From Clostridiales bacterium UBA1742 (lineage in GTDB: Bacteria; Bacillota; Clostridia; TANB77; CAG-508), in assembly GCA_002314935.1 (NCBI GenBank), contig DCHW01000027.1:1-20700 (forward strand): a DNA stretch of 20,700 nt, in the 5' to 3' direction. The notes under the pieces are model-generated. The model saw nothing but the letters and a program-made list of their open reading frames with translations, searched no databases and had not been told where the DNA came from. Positions within the stretch are counted from its first letter, which is position 1. The number at the start of each line of letters is the position of its first letter. The translations under genes and the position numbers were made by a program. Below are positions 1 through 6,752 of this stretch, one piece after another.

Positions 1-107
1 CAATCATCATATTTAATTTTGTTTTGATGATTGCGACACCAAGGTTTACAAAAAACATTATTAAAAATTTAAAATATGCCTTGGGAACATTCGATTTAAA
101 AAAATAA
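1..107 (+). CDS. C-terminal end of an unidentified, possibly membrane, protein (5' end outside window)
   Basis: The frame starting at base 3 is open from the window edge to a TAA at 105-107 and gives 34 residues. It opens with a hydrophobic run (IIIFNFVLMIA) followed by a basic tail ending in DLKK, as expected for a last membrane helix and a cytoplasmic tail. A hairpin with a T-rich tail lies downstream at 144-216. The fragment is too short to assign a family. It points toward the next gene, so the two transcription units converge. Confidence 0.5.
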   Translation, partial: IIIFNFVLMIATPRFTKNIIKNLKYALGTFDLKK

Positions 108-143
108 TATTTTAATATTTATGTGTTTCTTTATAAATAACAA

Positions 144-216
144 AAACACCATATTTAAATACATTTTGCATACGCAAAAAATACATAAATATAGTGTTTA
201 CATTTATTCTTTTTTA
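144..216. terminator. AT-rich stem-loop, probable bidirectional terminator
   Basis: The arm near 144-170 (AAACACCATATTTAAATACA, then TTTTGC) pairs imperfectly with 172-199 around a short TACG loop. On the plus strand it is followed by TTTATTCTTTTTTA; on the minus strand it is followed by TTTTTGTTATTT. It could end both the plus-strand gene finishing at 107 and the small minus-strand gene finishing at 228. Confidence 0.55.
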
Positions 217-227
217 TATTTATTAAA

Positions 228-281
228 TTATATTGTGTGTGTGTGTGTGTGTGTTACAGCCCCAACGGTTTTAGCTGTCAT
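228..281 (-). CDS. Possible 17-residue Thr/His-repeat peptide
   Basis: The minus strand has an ATG at 281 that opens MTAKTVGAVTHTHTHTI and stops at 228-230. A good ribosome binding site (TGAGGTGAAA) lies just upstream of the ATG. A promoter-like TTTACA-17-TAAAAT lies at 320-348 and a terminator-like hairpin follows at 144-216, so all parts of a small transcription unit are present. The THTHTHT part is encoded by the (GT)10 microsatellite. No family is recognised. A regulatory leader peptide is possible, but no minus-strand gene follows it in the window. It could also be chance. Confidence 0.35.
   Translation of the reverse strand: MTAKTVGAVTHTHTHTI
235..254. repeat. (GT)10 dinucleotide microsatellite
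   Basis: Ten perfect GT units (CA on the minus strand) stand in an otherwise AT-rich spacer. On the minus strand they fall inside the possible small ORF and encode alternating Thr and His. Unit gain or loss would change the frame at its 3' end. Confidence 0.95.
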
Positions 282-319
282 TTAATTTCACCTCATTTTT
301 CTTTTGTTTTTACTTTACT

Positions 320-348
320 ATTTTATATGAATAAATTTTACTTGTAAA
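320..348 (-). promoter_or_regulatory. Candidate promoter for the small Thr/His peptide
   Basis: On the minus strand, -35 TTTACA (343-348) and -10 TAAAAT (320-325) are separated by 17 bases. The -10 lies about 39 bases upstream of the ATG at 281. AT-richness makes chance matches common, so support is moderate. Confidence 0.35.
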
Positions 349-397
349 TGTTTTTATCTAATTTTTTATTGAAATATTTTAAATTTAATATTTTTTT

Positions 398-415
398 GGG
401 CGATTAAAATCGCCC
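398..415 (+). terminator. GC-rich hairpin after the FAD oxidoreductase
   Basis: GGGCGAT and ATCGCCC pair around a TAAA loop, a conspicuous GC-rich stem 30 bases past the oxidoreductase stop. On the plus strand it is followed by ATTTTTAAATTT. On the minus strand, the strand of the neighbouring gene, it is followed by seven A, not T. The T-run orientation therefore favours a plus-strand terminator, although position suggests it protects the 3' end of the por operon message. The spacer 282-397 contains only the candidate promoter. Confidence 0.55.
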
Positions 416-445
416 ATTTTTAAATTTATATCTATTTTCGTAATT

Positions 446-1900
446 TTAATCACATAAATTTCTTGCCATTTGTATTCCTGAGCATGATGCCATCATTAAT
501 CCTCTTGTCATTCCACCACCATCTCCAATTGAATATAATCCTTTAATATTTGTTTCAAATTGTTCGTTTATAATTACTTTATTACTATAGAATTTTATTT
601 CTGGTGCATATAGCAAGTTATCTGGATTTCCAAATCCTTCTACTACTTTATCTATTGCTCTTATAAAATCTAAAATACTTACCATTGTTCTATATCCTAA
701 TGCAAATGTTATATCTCCTGCTACTGCTGATTTAAGTGTTGGAACTACACTGTTATTTTCTAATTCATAATCCCAAGTTCTTTTGCCTCTGTAAATATCT
801 CCAAGTCTTTGAACTACTATATTTCCAGCTCCTAAATCATTTAAATTTTGAGCTACATTACGTCCATATTCTATTGGTTTATTAAATGGATGTGTAAAAT
901 GATGTGATACAAGTATTGCTAAATTTGTATTTGTACTCTTTCTTTCTTTATATGAATGTCCATTAACTAAAGTTAAATTGTTATCATACACTTCTGCAGA
1001 AACAAATCCACTTGGGTTTTGGCAAAAAGTTCTTACTTTATCCCTAAAAGGTCCAACTCTTCCAACAAATTTTGCTTCATACATATATTTATTTACATTT
1101 TTCATTACTTCATCAGGTAACTCATATCTTACACCAATATCAACAATTCCTGTTTCTGTTTCTATTTTGTGTTTATTGCACATATCTACTAGCCAATTTG
1201 CACCTTTTCTTCCAACAGCTAAAACGACTTTATCAGCATATATTGTTTCTTCATAATTTATGCTTTCATCTTCTTCTAAATTTTCATCTATATATTTTGA
1301 TGGAATTATTTTTACGCCTTTAATCGAACCATTTTCTACTATTAAATCTTTTACAGCTGTTTCAAACTTCATTTCTATTCCATTATCTTCTATGTATCTT
1401 TCTAGTCTTTCATATACTTCGTGGCTTTTTTCTGTTCCTAAATGTCTTATTGGAATATTAATTAATCTAATACCATCTTTTTCTGCTCTCTTAGAAATTT
1501 TTGCAATTTCATCTTGATATTCAGTACCTTCTAATTTTTTATCAGCTCCAAAATCTAAATAAATTTGATCTGTATAATCTATTAATTCTTTCGTTTTAGG
1601 AACGCCTATATATTTGTGTAGTATTCCACCAACATGAAGATCATCATCTTTTGGATCGTATAAAGATAACTTTCCATCTGAAAATGCACCTGCTCCAGAA
1701 AATCCATTTGTTATATGGCACATTGGTTTACAATGTACACATTTTTTTGTTTTTTCTATTGGGCAGTTTCTTTGTTCAACTCTTTTTCCTTGATCTATTA
1801 ATAAAACTTTTTTATATTTATTTAATTTTATTAATTCATAAGCACAGAAAATAGAACTTGGTCCCATTCCTACTACTATAATATCGTATTTGTTTGACAT
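446..1900 (-). CDS. FAD-dependent NAD(P)-type oxidoreductase (COG2509-like)
   Basis: This is a 484-residue predicted flavoprotein dehydrogenase of unknown substrate. An N-terminal dinucleotide-binding motif (DIIVVGMGPSS, about residues 5-15) is followed by a Cys-rich stretch (CPIEKTKKCVHCKPMC). The C-terminal FAD-binding signature is GLYSIGDGGGMTRGLMMAS. This layout fits the uncharacterised FAD-dependent dehydrogenases of COG2509. An in-frame GTG at 1909 overlaps the GGAG ribosome binding site, so the ATG at 1900, eight bases beyond GGAG, is the likelier start. It lies 28 bases behind the membrane-protein gene and is probably last in the por operon, which suggests a redox role. No in-frame CGG is present. 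Confidence 0.85.
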   Translation of the reverse strand: MSNKYDIIVVGMGPSSIFCAYELIKLNKYKKVLLIDQGKRVEQRNCPIEKTKKCVHCKPMCHITNGFSGAGAFSDGKLSLYDPKDDDLHVGGILHKYIGVPKTKELIDYTDQIYLDFGADKKLEGTEYQDEIAKISKRAEKDGIRLINIPIRHLGTEKSHEVYERLERYIEDNGIEMKFETAVKDLIVENGSIKGVKIIPSKYIDENLEEDESINYEETIYADKVVLAVGRKGANWLVDMCNKHKIETETGIVDIGVRYELPDEVMKNVNKYMYEAKFVGRVGPFRDKVRTFCQNPSGFVSAEVYDNNLTLVNGHSYKERKSTNTNLAILVSHHFTHPFNKPIEYGRNVAQNLNDLGAGNIVVQRLGDIYRGKRTWDYELENNSVVPTLKSAVAGDITFALGYRTMVSILDFIRAIDKVVEGFGNPDNLLYAPEIKFYSNKVIINEQFETNIKGLYSIGDGGGMTRGLMMASCSGIQMARNLCD

Positions 1901-1928
1901 AACAATCACTCCATTTAATATTTTAAAG

Positions 1929-2432
1929 CTAATTACAATTTATAGCAATTACGCTTCTTTCTCTTAAAACAGCAACAAAACTTCCACATAATATAACTCC
2001 CCATATTATAAAATATGATTTTGTTGCATCTGCTTTAACTTTTTCAAGCATTGAATCCATATCATCATTTCCAATTATCCTCGAATATAATTGATATGTT
2101 GTTGAATCTTCATATTCATTTATATTATTGTTTAAATTTATAATAAAATACACAATAGATATTAATGCAATAACTATGATAATCATTTTTAAATTAAAAT
2201 TTAATTGCACTGCTCCATCTCTAGTAATACCATATTTTCTTATTACTTTCCTTGTATACCATCCTGCTGAAAATATTATTCCAAAAAATAATAATATAGA
2301 CCTTAAAACTGTAAGTCCTGTCATTGAAATATCTGAAACTTGAGTTATTATATCAGTTATCCATAATAATATAAAAATTGTTACTAAATAATATGTTAAA
2401 AATTGTTTTGTTGCTTTTCCTACATTTTCCAT
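1929..2432 (-). CDS. Four-helix membrane protein of unknown function
   Basis: The gene encodes 167 residues with about four hydrophobic helices: residues 13-32, 41-59, 82-103 and near the C terminus (FIIWGVILCGSFVAVL). A basic loop (TRKVIRKYGITRDGAVQ) follows helix 2 and an acidic segment (NEYEDSTTYQ) lies between helices 3 and 4. A GGAG box precedes the ATG. It lies between porB (27 bases) and the FAD oxidoreductase (28 bases) on the same strand, so co-transcription is likely. I recognise no family, and a link to pyruvate metabolism rests on position only. Confidence 0.8.
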   Translation of the reverse strand: MENVGKATKQFLTYYLVTIFILLWITDIITQVSDISMTGLTVLRSILLFFGIIFSAGWYTRKVIRKYGITRDGAVQLNFNLKMIIIVIALISIVYFIINLNNNINEYEDSTTYQLYSRIIGNDDMDSMLEKVKADATKSYFIIWGVILCGSFVAVLRERSVIAINCN

Positions 2433-2459
2433 AAATTTTTCTCCTTTGTTTACTATTTT

Positions 2460-3410
2460 TTATTTATTTGTAATTTCTTCTAAATTTAATAATTCTTCCC
2501 ATCTTCTATCTACTTCTTCTTGGAATTCTTTAATCATCCATTCATTTCCTGGTTTAAACATATGTTTAAATCTTTTTTGTGGTTTTAAAAATTCTTCAAT
2601 AGGTAGTTTGTTTTTCGGTTTATAATTTACTATATATTTTCCATCTATTACTTCAAATAGTGGCCAATAACATGTTTCAACTGCAAGTTTATTAATTTGC
2701 ATTAAATCTTCTGTATTATATCCCCAACCTCTTGGACAAGGAGCTAATACATTTAAGAAAGCTGCACCTTTTGTATATATAGCTTTTTCTGATTTTTCAT
2801 ATAAATCTTTATAATTATTTAAAGCTATTGATTGAGCAACATATGGAATATGGTGATTAGCCATAATATTTGCTAAATCTTTTCTATTTTGCATTTTACC
2901 AGGAACAACTTTTCCTGCAGGACTTGTTGTAGTATCAGCAAATCTTGGTGTTGCTGAAGATCTTTGAATACCTGTATTCATGTATGCACCATTATCATAA
3001 CATACATAAACCATATCTGTTCCTCTTTCCATTGCTCCAGATAAAGCTTGTAAACCTATATCATATGTTCCACCGTCTCCACCAAATGCAATAAATTTAG
3101 TTTCTTCATTTTCTGGAATTTTTCCACTTCTTTTTAATGCTTTATATGCAGCTTCAACCCCAGATGTATTTGCAGCACTACACTCAAATGCTGTATGTAT
3201 AAAAGAATCTGTCCAAGCTGTATATGGATAAATAAATGTAGAAACTTCCATACATCCTGTTGCACAAGATATTACTGCATGATCTTCTGGTTTTAATGCT
3301 CTTAATACCATTCTTGCTACAGATGGTGCACCACATCCAGCACACATTCTATGTCCAGCTGTAAATCTTGATGGTTTTTCAGCTATTACTTGTTTTAAAT
3401 TATATGCCAT
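2460..3410 (-). CDS. porB: Pyruvate:ferredoxin oxidoreductase, beta subunit (TPP-binding)
   Basis: PorB carries thiamine diphosphate and the proximal [4Fe-4S] cluster of the cytoplasmic enzyme that converts pyruvate and CoA to acetyl-CoA and CO2 while reducing ferredoxin. The 316-residue protein shows cluster Cys candidates C23 and C26 (MCAGCGAP), C49/C53 (CATGC) and C225 (APCPRGWG). The TPP motif starts GGDGGTYDIG near residue 110 and includes the following CYDNGAYMNTG. Length and order match stand-alone PorB subunits. It starts six bases after porA, so translation is probably coupled. A related 2-oxoacid oxidoreductase is possible, but porC-D-A-B order and sequence favour pyruvate. Confidence 0.95.
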   Translation of the reverse strand: MAYNLKQVIAEKPSRFTAGHRMCAGCGAPSVARMVLRALKPEDHAVISCATGCMEVSTFIYPYTAWTDSFIHTAFECSAANTSGVEAAYKALKRSGKIPENEETKFIAFGGDGGTYDIGLQALSGAMERGTDMVYVCYDNGAYMNTGIQRSSATPRFADTTTSPAGKVVPGKMQNRKDLANIMANHHIPYVAQSIALNNYKDLYEKSEKAIYTKGAAFLNVLAPCPRGWGYNTEDLMQINKLAVETCYWPLFEVIDGKYIVNYKPKNKLPIEEFLKPQKRFKHMFKPGNEWMIKEFQEEVDRRWEELLNLEEITNK

Positions 3411-3416
3411 TTTTAT

Positions 3417-4598
3417 TTACCCCCTTAATCCTAAATATCTATAAGGATCACTTACGTTTCCTGTTTTTGCTATTTCATCTAAATCTGTATATACTTTTTC
3501 TATATCTTTTGATGTTGTATCTCTTCCACCAATACCATATACATAGTTTACCATAGGTACTTGTTTTTGGTTTACATACATTGCAGATGTAACATCTTCA
3601 AACAAAGCTCCTCCAGCTGCATTTAGTGAATCTGCTTTATCTAATATTGCTACAGCTTTACAATTTTCTAAAGCTTTTGCAATTTCTTCTGCTGGGAATG
3701 GTCTAAATACTCTTATTTTTATAAGACCTGCTTTTATTCCTTGTGCTCTTAAATTATCAACAACAAATTTAGCTGTTCCAGCTGTAGAGTTCATACAAAC
3801 AATTGCTGTTTCTGCATCTTCCATTTTATATTCTTCAAAGAAAGAATATTTTCTTCCTGTCATTTTTTCAAAATCTTCAGCTACTTCTAATATAACTTTT
3901 TTTGCATTTTTCATAGCTATAGCTTGTTGTGTTTTATGTTCAAAAAGATAAGCTTGTAAGTCCAATGGACCAATTGCTATTGGATTTTTCTTATTTAATA
4001 AATACTCTTCTGGTTTGTATTCTCCAACAAAAGCTTTTACTTTATCATCTTCAATTAATTCTATATTTTCTATTGAATGTGATGTTATAAATCCATCTTG
4101 ACATACCATTAATGGAAGTTTTACGTCTTTGTGTTCGGCAATTCTATGTGCCATTATTAAATTATCGTATGCTTCTTGGTTATTTTCTGAAAATAACATA
4201 ACCCAACCAGCATCTCTTACTCCCATTGCATCTGAATGATCATTGTGTATATTTAATGGTCCAGATACTGCTCTATTTACTAAGCTCATTACTATAGGAA
4301 GTCTTAAACTTGATGCAATATATATCATCTCCCACATTAATGACATTCCATTTGCAGATGTTGCAGTCATTGCTCTTGCTCCCGCAGCTTCTGCTGCTAT
4401 TGTTGCAGACATAGCACTGTGTTCACTTTCTACTGCAACAAATTCTGTATTTACTTCTCCATTACTTACGAATGTTGAAAAATATTGTGGTATTTCTGTT
4501 GATGGTGTTATTGGGAATGCTGCTACTACATCTGGATTAATTTGTTTCATTGCAATAGCTGCAGCTTCATTACCACTTAAACGTTCTCTAATACTCAT
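3417..4598 (-). CDS. porA: Pyruvate:ferredoxin oxidoreductase, alpha subunit
   Basis: PorA contributes the pyrimidine-binding half of the TPP site and the transketolase-like C-terminal domain. The 393-residue protein begins with the typical segment NEAAAIAMKQINPDVVAAFP followed by ITPSTEIPQ, has the conserved SEHSAMSATIAAEAAGARA stretch near residue 60, and a C-terminal domain with CMNSTAGTAKFVVDNLRAQG and KIRVFRPFPAEEI. Length is normal for free alpha subunits. It follows porD by 34 bases and precedes porB by six. No in-frame CGG occurs, and the frame is intact throughout. Confidence 0.95.
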   Translation of the reverse strand: MSIRERLSGNEAAAIAMKQINPDVVAAFPITPSTEIPQYFSTFVSNGEVNTEFVAVESEHSAMSATIAAEAAGARAMTATSANGMSLMWEMIYIASSLRLPIVMSLVNRAVSGPLNIHNDHSDAMGVRDAGWVMLFSENNQEAYDNLIMAHRIAEHKDVKLPLMVCQDGFITSHSIENIELIEDDKVKAFVGEYKPEEYLLNKKNPIAIGPLDLQAYLFEHKTQQAIAMKNAKKVILEVAEDFEKMTGRKYSFFEEYKMEDAETAIVCMNSTAGTAKFVVDNLRAQGIKAGLIKIRVFRPFPAEEIAKALENCKAVAILDKADSLNAAGGALFEDVTSAMYVNQKQVPMVNYVYGIGGRDTTSKDIEKVYTDLDEIAKTGNVSDPYRYLGLRG

Positions 4599-4632
4599 AT
4601 TTTATCTTCCCTTCTATAATTACATTAATTTT

Positions 4633-4914
4633 TTATTCCATTGTAATTGCTCCAAAAGGACAAACCTTAGCACAAACTCCGCAGCCTTTACAATAGTCAT
4701 AGTTAAAATCAGTTCTTTTTTGATCTTTTCCAACTGGAATGCTATCATCTGGACAAACAGGAAAACAAAGTCCACATTGTTTACATTTATCAGCATGATA
4801 TACTGGTTTTGTACTTCTCCAGTCACCTGTTTTAAATTCTCTTGCATTTCCTGCTGTATATATATCTCCACCTGGTGTTAATTCATTCATAGGTGTTTTT
4901 GCATTTATATTCAT
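4633..4914 (-). CDS. porD: Pyruvate:ferredoxin oxidoreductase, delta subunit (2[4Fe-4S])
   Basis: PorD wires electrons from the proximal cluster to external ferredoxin. The 93-residue protein has two CxxCxxCxxxCP motifs: C44, C47, C50, C54 and C75, C78, C81, C85. The roughly 40-residue N-terminal extension, with GGDIYTAGNAREFKTGDWR, is typical of delta subunits and separates it from simple ferredoxins. The ATG at 4914 is preceded by AAAGGAG. An overlapping shorter frame on the same strand is a shadow without motifs. Confidence 0.95.
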   Translation of the reverse strand: MNINAKTPMNELTPGGDIYTAGNAREFKTGDWRSTKPVYHADKCKQCGLCFPVCPDDSIPVGKDQKRTDFNYDYCKGCGVCAKVCPFGAITME

Positions 4915-4953
4915 TCTTAAAATCTCCTTTCTATATATACCTTTTACATAAAA

Positions 4954-5532
4954 TTATATCTTTTCTACAGATTGTAAAGCTAATTCCAAAGCTTTCATAT
5001 TTCCTTCTATAACTTCTGGTTTTTTAGCAAATTTATGTTTAAAAGATCCTTGCATATCATTTAAAAATGCTTCATCAGTCATTACATTGCTTACTTTTAC
5101 TATTGCTGCAAGCATTGGTGTGTTTGGAAAATATCTTCCAAGTGCTTCCATAGATATTTTTCTTGCGTCTATTTTATATACTTCACCTTCATAACCTTTT
5201 AAGAATTTCTTTAATTCTTCTCCATCTTTAGTAGAATTAATAACAATAGCTCCTGTCTTTTTTAATCCTGCTGTTACATCTACACTCTCTAGCAAACTAT
5301 CATCTACTACAACTACATAATCAGGTTCATAAATATTACTATGTATTGTAATTGGATTATTGCTTATTCTATTATAAGCTGTTATTGGTGCTCCCATTCT
5401 TTCTGGGCCATATTCAGGAAATCCTTGAATATATTTTCCAGTATTAAATGCAGCATCTGCTAAAAGTAATGATGCTGTTTTGGCACCTTGACCACCACGT
5501 CCATGCCATCTAATTTCAATTAAATTATCCAT
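4954..5532 (-). CDS. porC: Pyruvate:ferredoxin oxidoreductase, gamma subunit
   Basis: PorC is the fourth, cofactor-free subunit. The 192-residue protein shows the family signature IEIRWHGRGGQGAKTASLLL at the N terminus and FPEYGPERMGAPITAYNRIS near residue 40, followed by PDYVVVVDDSLL. It is first in the operon, about 45 bases beyond the proximal promoter's -10 box, with GAAGGGAAG as ribosome binding site. Confidence 0.95.
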   Translation of the reverse strand: MDNLIEIRWHGRGGQGAKTASLLLADAAFNTGKYIQGFPEYGPERMGAPITAYNRISNNPITIHSNIYEPDYVVVVDDSLLESVDVTAGLKKTGAIVINSTKDGEELKKFLKGYEGEVYKIDARKISMEALGRYFPNTPMLAAIVKVSNVMTDEAFLNDMQGSFKHKFAKKPEVIEGNMKALELALQSVEKI

Positions 5533-5575
5533 TATTTTTTCTTCCCTTCTTTAAAATTTAGCTTATGCCTTATAA

Positions 5576-5604
5576 AGTATATTTCTAAAGGACTTAAAAG
5601 TCAA
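5576..5604 (-). promoter_or_regulatory. por operon promoter, proximal
   Basis: The minus strand carries TTGACT (5599-5604) and TATACT (5576-5581) with a 17-base spacer, a near-consensus sigma-70-type promoter about 45 bases upstream of the porC ATG. An interrupted repeat GACTT-TT-AAGTC overlaps the -35 and could be an operator. Confidence 0.7.
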
Positions 5605-5605
5605 G

Positions 5606-5635
5606 ATTATACATGCTAAATTTTGTATTTTCCAA
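5606..5635 (-). promoter_or_regulatory. por operon promoter, distal (tandem)
   Basis: TTGGAA (5630-5635) and TATAAT (5606-5611) lie 18 bases apart on the minus strand, immediately upstream of the proximal promoter. This arrangement is back-to-back with the plus-strand promoter at 5640-5668. Confidence 0.55.
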
Positions 5636-5639
5636 TAAT

Positions 5640-5668
5640 TTGAAAAAAATTTGTAAATATGTTATAAT
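5640..5668 (+). promoter_or_regulatory. Promoter of the first small membrane-protein gene
   Basis: TTGAAA (5640-5645), a 17-base spacer and a perfect TATAAT (5663-5668) on the plus strand. The predicted start near 5675 leaves a leader of about 47 bases with a small hairpin, TGCCC-ATTA-GGGCA (5681-5694). Confidence 0.8.
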
Positions 5669-5710
5669 ATATATGTCAGATGCCCATTAGGGCAAATTTT
5701 ATAAAGAAAG

Positions 5711-5730
5711 GAGTGTCATATATGACACTC
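5711..5730. promoter_or_regulatory. Perfect 20-bp palindrome over ribosome binding site and start codon
   Basis: GAGTGTCATATATGACACTC is a perfect inverted repeat. Its left arm contains the last three bases of the AAAGGAG ribosome binding site and its right half contains the ATG (5722-5724). It could be a repressor operator just downstream of the promoter, or an RNA hairpin that hides the start codon. Confidence 0.7.
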
Positions 5731-6078
5731 GTCAAAAAATTTTTTGTGCTGGCTTCAGCACTTACAGTTGGAGTATGTGGCATTGTTGCCACAATAGCCG
5801 GACTCGTTATTTTAGGCGAGTCATCTGATCCCAGCGTTTCCAACTGGGAAATCATCGGCCAGAAGGCCATTGCTGCAATCATTTTTGCAGTTTCGGCCGC
5901 AATAGGCCATTTAGCTTCCATTCCGGTAAGAAATTACTGGAATTGTAAAAAAGCCAAAGCTAAGGCCAAAGCTAAGGCCAAGGCCGAGGCAGCAGCTAAT
6001 GCGAAAGCAAAAGCTGTGGAAATGGAGAAAGCTTGGGATCAAGTTCTTAAGGAACTTGATTCCATAAAGCAACTCTAA
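5722..6078 (+). CDS. Small two-helix membrane protein with Ala/Lys-rich cytoplasmic tail
   Basis: The gene encodes 118 residues. Helix 1 spans about residues 8-32 (VLASALTVGVCGIVATIAGL) and helix 2 about 47-70. They are followed by a (Lys-Ala)n helix from near-tandem AAAGCC/AAAGCT hexamers (about 5949-5985) and a charged tail (WDQVLKELDSIKQL). The same frame opens at 5680, but AAAGGAG lies eight bases before the ATG at 5722 and fixes the start. Codon use is richer in G and C (GCC, GGC, AAG) than in the flanking operons, suggesting transfer. The protein is unrecognised; holin-like or membrane-anchored scaffold roles are speculation. Confidence 0.75.
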   Translation: MTLVKKFFVLASALTVGVCGIVATIAGLVILGESSDPSVSNWEIIGQKAIAAIIFAVSAAIGHLASIPVRNYWNCKKAKAKAKAKAKAEAAANAKAKAVEMEKAWDQVLKELDSIKQL

Positions 6079-6081
6079 AAT

Positions 6082-6130
6082 AAGAAGTGCGGGTGTGTCC
6101 AACAGTTTGGTCCCGCACTTCTTTTTTGTT
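6082..6130 (+). terminator. Strong intrinsic terminator
   Basis: A perfect 12-bp stem (AAGAAGTGCGGG with CCCGCACTTCTT) around an 18-base loop is followed by TTTTG and TTT. It ends the gene finishing at 6078. Confidence 0.93.
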
Positions 6131-6134
6131 TAAT

Positions 6135-6163
6135 TTGAGTTTAGCACAAAAATATGATATAAT
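6135..6163 (+). promoter_or_regulatory. Promoter of the second small membrane-protein gene
   Basis: TTGAGT (6135-6140), a 17-base spacer and a perfect TATAAT (6158-6163). It begins right after the preceding terminator, so the two small genes are separate transcription units. Confidence 0.8.
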
Positions 6164-6194
6164 TAATTGAATACTTTTGAAAGGAGTGTTTTAG

Positions 6195-6527
6195 TTGCAA
6201 AAGTCTTACCGAATTCGGTGGGAGGACATACCTTTTGCAATCATTGCATTAGGTACAGAAATAGTATTAATCCACTTTCACATTTTTCGTGAAAGTTTAA
6301 TCAAAGGTAACGTAATTTTTGAAATTCTCAAAAATTATGGTTATTTTATTGGGTTAATATTCTTAATGCCATGCATGGTTTACATGCTTTGTGATTTCAT
6401 TGTATCTTGCAAAGTACACAAAACTATGCAATTGGATCTCAAGCAAAAAAAACTTGAGCGATCCCAAACTGAATACGAGGAGTTCCTCGAATTTTATGAC
6501 AAATATTTTAAAAAGGGTTCCCAATAA
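6195..6527 (+). CDS. Small two-helix membrane protein with charged C-terminal helix
   Basis: The gene encodes 110 residues from a TTG start, eight bases after AAAGGAG. Two hydrophobic helices (about 12-29 and 45-68) are followed by a charged, probably coiled-coil tail (KQKKLERSQTEYEEFLEFYD). Layout, promoter type and the leader GAAAGGAGTGT match the gene at 5722-6078, so the two look like a pair. Codon 8 (6216-6218) is an in-frame CGG, the only one in the window where the frame must not shift. Reading CGGT as one codon would give a stop (TAG) a dozen codons later. The gene may be foreign and poorly expressed, or may show that CGG decoding is not absolute. No family recognised. Confidence 0.65.
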   Translation: MQKSYRIRWEDIPFAIIALGTEIVLIHFHIFRESLIKGNVIFEILKNYGYFIGLIFLMPCMVYMLCDFIVSCKVHKTMQLDLKQKKLERSQTEYEEFLEFYDKYFKKGSQ

Positions 6528-6544
6528 AATGGGAACCCTTTTTA
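6510..6544. terminator. Bidirectional intrinsic terminator between convergent genes
   Basis: A perfect stem (AAAAGGGTTCCCA with TGGGAACCCTTTT) has T-runs on both strands. The stop codon of the plus-strand gene (6525-6527) lies in its loop. On the minus strand it ends the lepB-holB-ricT-ferredoxin unit. Confidence 0.92.
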
Positions 6545-6552
6545 TATAAATT

Positions 6553-6723
6553 TTATTCTTCTTCTGGTGCTTCTACAGGACAAACTCCTGCGCATGAACC
6601 ACAACTTATACATTTTTCTTTGTCTATTTCGTATTTACCATCGCCTTGTGCTATACATTCCATTGGACATTCAGCAGCACATGCTCCACATGATATACAT
6701 TTATCTGTAATTTTATATGCCAT
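6553..6723 (-). CDS. Clostridial-type 2[4Fe-4S] ferredoxin
   Basis: This 56-residue cytoplasmic electron carrier has two CxxCxxCxxxCP motifs: C9, C12, C15, C19 and C38, C41, C44, C48. The start is fixed by a perfect AAGGAGGTGA box upstream of the ATG at 6723. It is the probable electron acceptor for the pyruvate:ferredoxin oxidoreductase encoded 1 kb away, although it belongs to a different operon. It follows ricT by 29 bases and is the last gene before the bidirectional terminator. The acidic C terminus (APEEE) is typical of ferredoxins that dock on basic partners. Confidence 0.93.
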   Translation of the reverse strand: MAYKITDKCISCGACAAECPMECIAQGDGKYEIDKEKCISCGSCAGVCPVEAPEEE

Positions 6724-6752
6724 TAAAATTCACCTCCTTAAAATTATTTCAA

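Noticed and set aside
1..33. Hairpin CAATCATCA/TGATGATTG at the window start
   Set aside because: It lies inside the open frame ending at 107, has a 15-base loop and no T-run, and is likely a chance repeat in coding sequence.
978..1854. Plus-strand open frames opposite the FAD oxidoreductase
   Set aside because: They lack ribosome binding sites and family motifs, have low-complexity Leu/Phe/Ser content, and lie antisense to a well-supported gene.
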